Below are positions 57,587-64,000 of a stretch of DNA of 64,000 bases, piece by piece. How positions within the stretch are numbered: position 1 is the first letter of the stretch; every line of letters starts with the position of its first letter. The position numbers were made by a program, and so were the translations under genes. The notes beneath the pieces were generated by a model. The model saw only the letters and a list, made by a program, of their open reading frames with translations. It was not told the origin of the DNA and did no database searches. The stretch comes from Paracentrotus lividus (taxonomy: Eukaryota > Echinodermata > Echinoidea > Camarodonta > Echinidae): positions 16,316,111 to 16,380,110 of the forward strand of contig CALNVZ010003430.1 in assembly GCA_940671915.1 (NCBI GenBank), written 5' to 3'.

Positions 57587-59249
57587 CAGGGGGTATTATA
57601 ACCAACGGTGTCGATTTGTTTTGGCGATTGGGGGGGATGATCGTCGATATTTCCTCTTTTCCTCAATGTGACACATACGATGATATATGATCACAGTGTC
57701 CATTGTTGCGGATGGGGTAATGCTTGTATACACACATTCATATAAATATGGGAAAAGGTATTGTATAATGCGAGCGCGAAGCGCGAGCCGAAAATTATCC
57801 GAATAATATTAATAGTGACATAAAATGGCATTTGTAGCATAATGCGAGCGCGAAACGAGGAAGAGGCTCTAACTGGTTTGTTCAAGGGGACCATGATGAT
57901 GTATGGCTACAGATAATATGCATGCATGTCAGTATCTAATAATACATATTTTCAAATCAATTATGCGAGCGCGAAGCGCGAGCTGAAAATTTTCTCAATA
58001 ACAGTGACATGAAATGGGAGATATATTACAGAATAATGCGAATTCGAAACGGGGAAGGGGCTTTTTCTGGTTTATTAAAAGGGGGCCATCATGATGTAAT
58101 GTCTGTAAATATAAACACATGCACATTATATTATGAGTACTAGTATATCGTCGAATTCATAGGGCTGTAATGCGAGCGCGAAGCGCGAGCTTAAAATTTT
58201 CTCAATAATATTGAACTGAAACATGGTATTTGTAGTGTTACATGATTATAAGCGCGAAATTAATGGAGGGCTAGGGGGCTTTAACTAGTGATTGATAGAA
58301 GCGGAACATCATGACGTAATGTAATGCCAACAAACGCAAATCTATTTGGACGAATTAGGGCAATAATGTGCGAGCGCGAAGCGCGAGCTGAAAATTTTCT
58401 CAATAATAGTGACCTGATGAAACAAGATACTTGTAGCCTCATGTGAGCACGAAATGGGGAGGAAGTTGGTCTTCTAAACAAACTATCGTGACGTTAATAC
58501 ATGCATAAAAGATGAACAAAATCATAATAAGTTATATTATGCGAGCGCGAAGCGCGAGCTGAACATTTTCAGGCAATTTTTAATAGTTATCTAAAATTTG
58601 ATTGATTTAGTTGAAAATAGGGCATTTAGCCCCCGAAGTATAGTGGAAGTGTATTATATAATCAATTGTACGAGTCCAAAAAAGTTACCTTGTCGATGAA
58701 GAGCCGAGAAAAGTGTTACAGATTCTTCAATATTCATTATTTATTTTATCAAAACCATCGTGAATTTTTGAGGGGAATACTTATGCCTTTAGTTCTACTT
58801 ATCGAGACACCTGTCCCCCTATGCACCCTTTGATCATCAATTTTAATGTTTTTTTTTTTTCATTTTTTTTTTGTCATAGTGAATAGTGAAACATCTGCGC
58901 TTCGATTATCTATACGGTGTATTGTGTATTACATGATTACTAAAGTATATCAGACACACACGAGGAAGATCAACGAAAGAGTTAGAAAATTTGGGATTTT
59001 TTAATGTCAGAAATATGCTTTTTAGACTGCAAAATAATATAATAATGTCATAAAAGTGTTTTATATGATAATGAATTTGTAATGGGTAGATTTATGTGCA
59101 TATAATATGATATTTTTTTATTTTCTTGATATCAAAATATTGGGGGGGATGATTGTACACACCACCCCCCCCCCACCGAAATTATTGGGGGGGATGCATC
59201 CCCCCCCCCATCCCCCCACAATCGACACCCATGATTATAACACCCCCTG
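57587..59249. mobile_element. 1.66-kb TIR element carrying an internal tandem array
   Basis: The left end CAGGGGGTATTATAACCAAC GGTGTCGATT is matched in reverse complement at the right end (about 59217-59249). Flanks GTTTCAC (57580-57586) and GTTTGAC (59250-59256) resemble a 7-bp target duplication. There is no transposase frame, so it is non-autonomous. CAGGGG ends are reminiscent of hAT elements, but hAT duplications are normally 8 bp, so the class is uncertain. Contains the array at 57770-58580. Confidence 0.75.
57770..58580 (+). repeat. Five ~200-bp tandem units with GCGAGCGCGAAGCGCGAGC core
   Basis: The 19-bp core occurs unchanged at 57770, 57965, 58172, 58370 and 58541 (spacings 195, 207, 198, 171), followed by TGAAAATTTTCTCAATAATA. 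In the first four units a weaker second box (GCGAGCGCGAAAC and variants) lies 73-76 bases after the core. Sequence between boxes is far less conserved. Confidence 0.85.
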
Positions 59250-59756
59250 GTTTGACTTGTAAGTTATTATGGTTTTGATTTATTGATATTTCTTTCCTGT
59301 GGACATAATAAGAGGAAGGTCTGTAGTCAAAATGACCCAAAGAGCGAACAATATTTGAAATCCAGTTTGCATACGTTAGTCGTTGCTATGACGGGCAAAC
59401 ATCGGACAAGCCTGTTGGTTGTCAACTTAAATGTCAGATAGGAATGAGAACTTTTGGTGATAATGATTTTGATAGTCCTAATAACGGATTCATACCGCAA
59501 TATCTTATTTGCATGGGCTCTGCATGTAGTTTTAGAATAATATTATGAATCTAATAATTATTGTCAGTGAATATTATTATGTTGTGCTTTCTCATGTGAT
59601 TTTGATGTATGCTTATTTTTCATTGTATGAAAATCTGTAATTCGGCCTTCTGGCCACAATTGATTTTTTTTTTTTTTAATAAATCATTTCTATTTCTATT
59701 TCTATAAACCTTTAAGTTTGATCGATCGATGCCATACATGTCATGTCTGACCCTTA

Positions 59757-59945
59757 GTGGAACTCTTCGCAACTTTGGGGAACTTTACTCAACTTTGCGG
59801 AAATTTTCACAACTTTGCGGAACTTTTCAGAACTTCGTGGAACTTTTTGCAACTTTAAGAAACTTTGCACAACCTTTTGAATCTGTGTGCAACTTTAGTT
59901 AGTTTTCAAAAACTTTGCCAATTTTGCGTAACTCTCCGAAACTCC
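59757..59945 (+). repeat. AACTTTGCGGAA minisatellite
   Basis: Fifteen or so imperfect 11-13-bp units of the AACTTTGCGGAACTTTTCAC type, lying just outside the TIR element. Confidence 0.85.
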
Positions 59946-61109
59946 CCCAGTGACACTGAGCCTCTTCTTGTTGGCTATTCTTGTATCTCTTTTTTTTTCG
60001 GGAGAGATAGGAACGCTGCCTTCTTCCTATCAGCTGCCCATTCCTTTCTAATCATGCTAATCTAGATTTTGTTGCAACGTATATGGATGACTTTAACACC
60101 TTCTTCATCATTCTCTTTCAGTATATAGCCCTATAGTGAAACTGTAATATCATTTTGTCAACTTTTTGTATTTTTTTCTTTCAGATTTTGTTTATTGAGT
60201 ATGAATTTTCGGAAAGAAAGAAAGAGTAAAAGAAGCAAATGGTGTCACTCGGTAATGCGACACATTTTAATAAAAAGGAAATAATTTGGACTCGGCCATA
60301 ATATTGTATGTCGGCAACAGAAAATATTTTGATTTATGCATAACTTGGAATTTATACTATTGTAATTTATGGTTGTTTGTCTGTGTATGATCTGATAAAG
60401 GGTAATGACGCGAAGAAAACGGTCGGCCTATATGTATTACCGATACATCAACGAGAAAGGGTCGTTTCTGGGTTTGTCTTTCTTTTCCAAACCCGCTTTT
60501 GTGAGCCTAGGCCTGTCATGAAACGTGTACGAAAACTGTTGTAGTTTTCTTTGCATGTTCAGCCACCCCCATTTTAAAAACTCCCGCGCCCCCTCGTAAT
60601 GGCGGGGGCAGGAGCTGTCAAACTTTCACTGAAGATTCTTTCCCAAATTTTTTATTACAAAATTAAAGTAATATTATTATAACAGTATACGATTTGAGGC
60701 TTTTATTTCACGACGTGGAAGCTAAAAAACAAAACAAAACAAAACAAATTACTGGAGGTTTGAAATTCCTTGATTTCTCGGTCCCACTACATCGATTTTT
60801 TTTTTTTGGCGCAGCCCCCTCCCCCTCCCGGTTCATTCAAAGAAGATAGTTTTGGTGCTAAAGAAATTTCAAAAGAGAATGACTATAGGATGTAAAATAA
60901 GTAATAATTGTAATAACAACAATAAAAAAAAAAGAATATGTTGACATCAGAAAATTTCGGCGTGACAAAAGAAAAATCTAAAATTCCAATTTTGGGCCTC
61001 TCCCCCTCTCTCATGAAATCCTGGATCAGTCGATACAAACGCAAACTAGCTTACTACAGAAGGATGGAATATATTGTCTTCCTAAATACAAAGTCTCTGA
61101 TCTGAGCTA

Positions 61110-61132
61110 GCTGCTGCTAGCATAGCAGCAGC
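61110..61132 (+). promoter_or_regulatory. Perfect hairpin upstream of XYLT start
   Basis: GCTGCTGCTA and TAGCAGCAGC pair perfectly around a 3-base loop (GCA), with additional GCTA/TAGC outside. It lies 150 bases before the ATG, probably in the 5'UTR or core promoter. Function unknown. Confidence 0.5.
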
Positions 61133-61281
61133 ACTAGCGCAAGGAGCTACCGTACAGTAGTGCTGTGAAGTGTCGATGGCATTCACGATAAAAATGATCG
61201 AGCATCCGAAGTTCGACGTCAGATTGATAAACTTGAAAGACCTCTCGATTATTTCTTTGTGTTTTTCTTGATATTTTGACG

Positions 61282-61503
61282 ATGACTAGCATTCAGATAA
61301 ACCGGTCAACCCGATTCTGCTACCGCTACAGATTTGTGTTGTATGCTGCGTTAGCCATCGTGGGTGTTCAATGTCTGGTCGCTTGGAGTTTCTTGGGTAT
61401 TGACAGCGATGAGAGAGCGGCAGAGCTCCGGCGGCAAGCACGGCGAGGAGATGGTAGTCATCAAGGTGTAGCTGCGCCATCTAAAAACATAGATCAATGG
61501 GTG
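61282..61503 (+). CDS. XYLT: Protein xylosyltransferase homologue, first coding exon (partial gene)
   Basis: ATG followed by 74 codons to the donor gtaagc, phase 0. Residues 14-37 read YRYRFVLYAALAIVGVQCLV then AWSF, closely matching the Golgi signal anchor of vertebrate XYLT2 ([20 protein letters not shown], VWSF) including the basic flank and the W-S-F end. A basic, acidic and Ser-rich stem follows (ERAAELRRQARRGD). XYLT enzymes sit in the Golgi as type II membrane proteins and transfer xylose to serine to start glycosaminoglycan chains on proteoglycans. The catalytic domain must lie to the right of the window. Identification rests on the anchor only; another Golgi type II enzyme is possible. 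A TTG-initiated extension six bases upstream is unlikely to be the start. Confidence 0.7.
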
Positions 61504-62622
61504 GTAAGCTTGACAAGGTTCATTCTCTTTTAAAATTTGATATCAGCCACATACTACAGAGTTCTGTGCTTCCTTAGAACTTCATTTTGCACAGATATGA
61601 CAGTCAGAGCCAGGTCTGAGTTTCATTTTCAAAGTAAAAGACAAAGTTGAATGTGTTTTTTTTAATTTTTTATTTGAAAATGAATACAATTCCAAATCCA
61701 ATGGCTATGATTTAGGAAATATAGATTGCATAAATTACTATGAAATCTATCATTTTCACTGTTGCGTGTATCAAAATGAATTCCATATATATTTAAAATA
61801 AAAATGTCATATGATGTTTGTTGGGTGTTGTGTTCGTGATATGGTGCATCTCGATCAAATTCATTTTCACCCAGAGAGAAAATAGATTTATTATTGAAAT
61901 CATTGTTAAATATTACCAAGCATAGACAGCCTTTTCTTTGTTATGTCAGGCCTTTGATTCTGTTGTCCAAAATGATTTCTATGCAAGTTTTTTTATTTCT
62001 TCAAAGATTGATCAGAGAACTTCTGAACATGCTCATTCCGAAATGAATGTAATCTTTGGAAAAAAAGCATCAGAAATTAAGAAATCTTTAGAGACCTCTA
62101 CATTTCAATAAACTTATTTAAAAGAAAGAACATAATTATTTTCCCATGATGGATAGGTAGGCGTGTGCTTCAAAAAAAAAAAGGGAAAAACTAATAATAT
62201 TCCCCTAAGTATCCATTTAAAAAAATGATGTGATTAATGCAACAATGAATCTATGATAAAAATTTGTAGGTTCTCTAGAATTAGTGGGTGTGCAGACAAA
62301 AAACTTCAAATAAAACTTAGATTATTGTCCTTTTTTCATGATTCTTATTATTCACAAAGGCCGCACCCAAAAAGCAACAACAACAAGACAAGTTCCTATG
62401 ATACAATGTACAATAGCACATGTCATGTTTCTTACATTATCCACGGTGAACTGAACTGAAGGTTCTGTGGGATGTTGTGAGCTGTAACATGATGAAATTA
62501 CCTGGATGGTAAGCTTGATGGACTAAATGAGTAAACACTTCCAACCCGTTTTTCAAAACCATTTATTGAAAGTTATTGGAATATGCTTTCCTTAGAATCG
62601 CTAATCATGTTTAAATACGTGT

Positions 62623-63080
62623 AGGCACATTTTAACAACTCATCTCGAGGAGCATGAAAGTGAACCAATCACAATTTTGCAAGACAATTTTCAGAACAAT
62701 GGGGTTCATCGATGCATGACATTGGTGAGCTGGAAGAGGTATCATCATTAGAATGGTAATGAGCTGCATTTCCAGTGATATAAACTTCATAGTCACCACT
62801 ATAATATTTTTGAAATTATTGATGATCCAAGTTGGGTTTCCTTTCTAGGCACATTGAAACAACCCATCTCAAGGTGCATGAAACTGAACCACTCACAAAT
62901 TTTTTCTTCAAGACTTTTTCAGAACAATGGGATTCAGCAATGCATGAAATTGGTGAGCTGAGAGAGGTATCATTAGAATGCATGGTATTGGTAATGAGTT
63001 GTACTTTACAGTGATATAAATGTCATAATCACCACTGAAATATTTATGAAATTATTGATCAAAGTTGGGTTTCCTTTTTT
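62623..63080 (+). repeat. Tandem duplication, period ~224 bp, in XYLT intron 1
   Basis: Unit 1 is 62623-62846 and unit 2 is 62847-63080. Both run AGGCACATT..AACCCATCTC-type start, ATTTTCAGAACAATGGG, TTGGTGAGCTG, CAGTGATATAAA, and end GTTGGGTTTCCTTT. Confidence 0.88.
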
Positions 63081-64000
63081 TTGATACACTCAGTATAATA
63101 ATGTCTTTCATTCTACTTGTAGGCCTACATGTATGTCAAAGTAAATTAAAAATATTGAACTATAAGGCCTATATATTTTAAGCTCTTCCTAAACTATTCC
63201 CCAGCTTAAAAAACCATGGCAACACATGGCTTGGTCTTCACTTAAAAAAAGCACTTTTTATGGAGCCATTCTGAGTTAATGTTAATAAGGGACCTCAAAA
63301 AGTTGAGGCGTATACATTGTAGGCATGATAGGCCTATATAGTGTACATACATACATGTACATGTATAGGGCTTTTTGATGTGCCAAGCTGCACAAAACTT
63401 ATTGAGCTAGGCTTACACTGTATTTGATTTTTTTAATTATTATTGTTTTGTTTTGTTTTGTTTTGTTTTTTTTTTAAGTTCTTTTTTTTGGGGGGGGATG
63501 TAGGAGCCATTAGAAACTGCGCTATTGCTGAATTCAAGCCAGGGAACATCAGTTTGGACTTTACTCCCATTGGAGAAGAAAAGACCCCCCCCCCCCTAAA
63601 AAAAATAATAAAAATTAACGAAATAATAAATTTGAATAGATAGTGAAAAAAAATATAAAAACATTTATAAGAATTACAATGCAAGGATTCATATTTTAAA
63701 TACAAGTATTTCTGGATCGTGTTGTCTAGAGTTTGTGGGTGCAGAGGTCTCTGTCTCTAATTTCACAATGTTTGAGGCTCATTTCATTGTGTTCCTGGTA
63801 CTTAAAATATTGTTCTATGATCTAGTGAGTAAGCAGATTTTTGGTGCAAATATGAACAAAATGTGTTTCTATTTGCACTTTACCCTTTACCTAAATTGTA
63901 CATGTATGGGTACTATAAATGCAAGTAACACTGACTCACTCATTCATTTGCCCTTTGACCTCCATGAATGATGCCACTGCATCCCATATCGACTGTCCCT

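Larger units (their letters stand above)
50400..61281. other. Head-to-head intergenic region MKK-XYLT
   Basis: Expected to contain the promoters and any 5' non-coding exons of both genes. On the minus strand CTGCA then GTGAGTGAGTG near 51252 could end a non-coding MKK first exon. A CpG-rich patch lies at 54380-54560. The remainder is repeats, foldback elements and low-complexity tracts; no protein-coding exon is supported. Confidence 0.6.

Noticed and set aside
1..64000. CRISPR arrays, operons, bacterial signals
   Set aside because: Spliced animal genes throughout; tandem arrays here have no uniform repeat-spacer structure.

Overview
This is eukaryotic nuclear DNA: AT-rich, intron-rich and dense in short foldback transposons, microsatellites and poly(C)/poly(G) tracts, with the palindrome TACATGTA recurring throughout. 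Three animal protein-coding genes can be reconstructed by joining short exons at GT/AG boundaries in matching phase. Gene content (Tweety, MKK3/6 and xylosyltransferase families) and repeat style suggest a marine invertebrate deuterostome, most likely an echinoderm such as a sea urchin. The species call is inference; the animal call is firm.

Layout. 1-2400: long inverted repeat, a second foldback element and a C-rich tandem duplication. 2603-28533 (+): a complete Tweety-homologue (TTYH) anion-channel-family gene, 14 coding exons, 578 residues, with one candidate alternative exon. 28534-39918: convergent intergenic DNA with foldback elements and a LINE remnant. 39919-50319 (-): a complete MAP kinase kinase 3/6 gene, 10 coding exons, 339 residues; one intron holds an antisense, 5'-truncated L2/CR1-type LINE with an unbroken reverse-transcriptase frame. 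50400-61281: repeat-rich intergenic DNA, including an N gap inside a CT repeat and a 1.66-kb terminal-inverted-repeat element that carries its own ~200-bp tandem array. 61282-61503 (+): first coding exon of a protein xylosyltransferase homologue, the rest lying beyond the window. TTYH and MKK converge; MKK and XYLT are head to head. I see no pathway linking the three genes (membrane channel family, stress-MAPK signalling, proteoglycan assembly); they look like ordinary chromosomal neighbours.

The most unusual signal is that several exons are flanked by tandem arrays of decayed copies of their own splice boundary: acceptor plus exon start for TTYH exons 2 and 6 and MKK exons 8 and 10, and exon end plus donor for TTYH exon 12 and MKK exon 9. 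One upstream copy of TTYH exon 2 keeps its acceptor and an open frame that would add 45 residues in frame. A triplicated acceptor also marks a 46-nt candidate exon whose phase would make it mutually exclusive with exon 13. Local tandem duplication is common elsewhere in the window too, so splice-boundary arrays may be one visible outcome of a general process.
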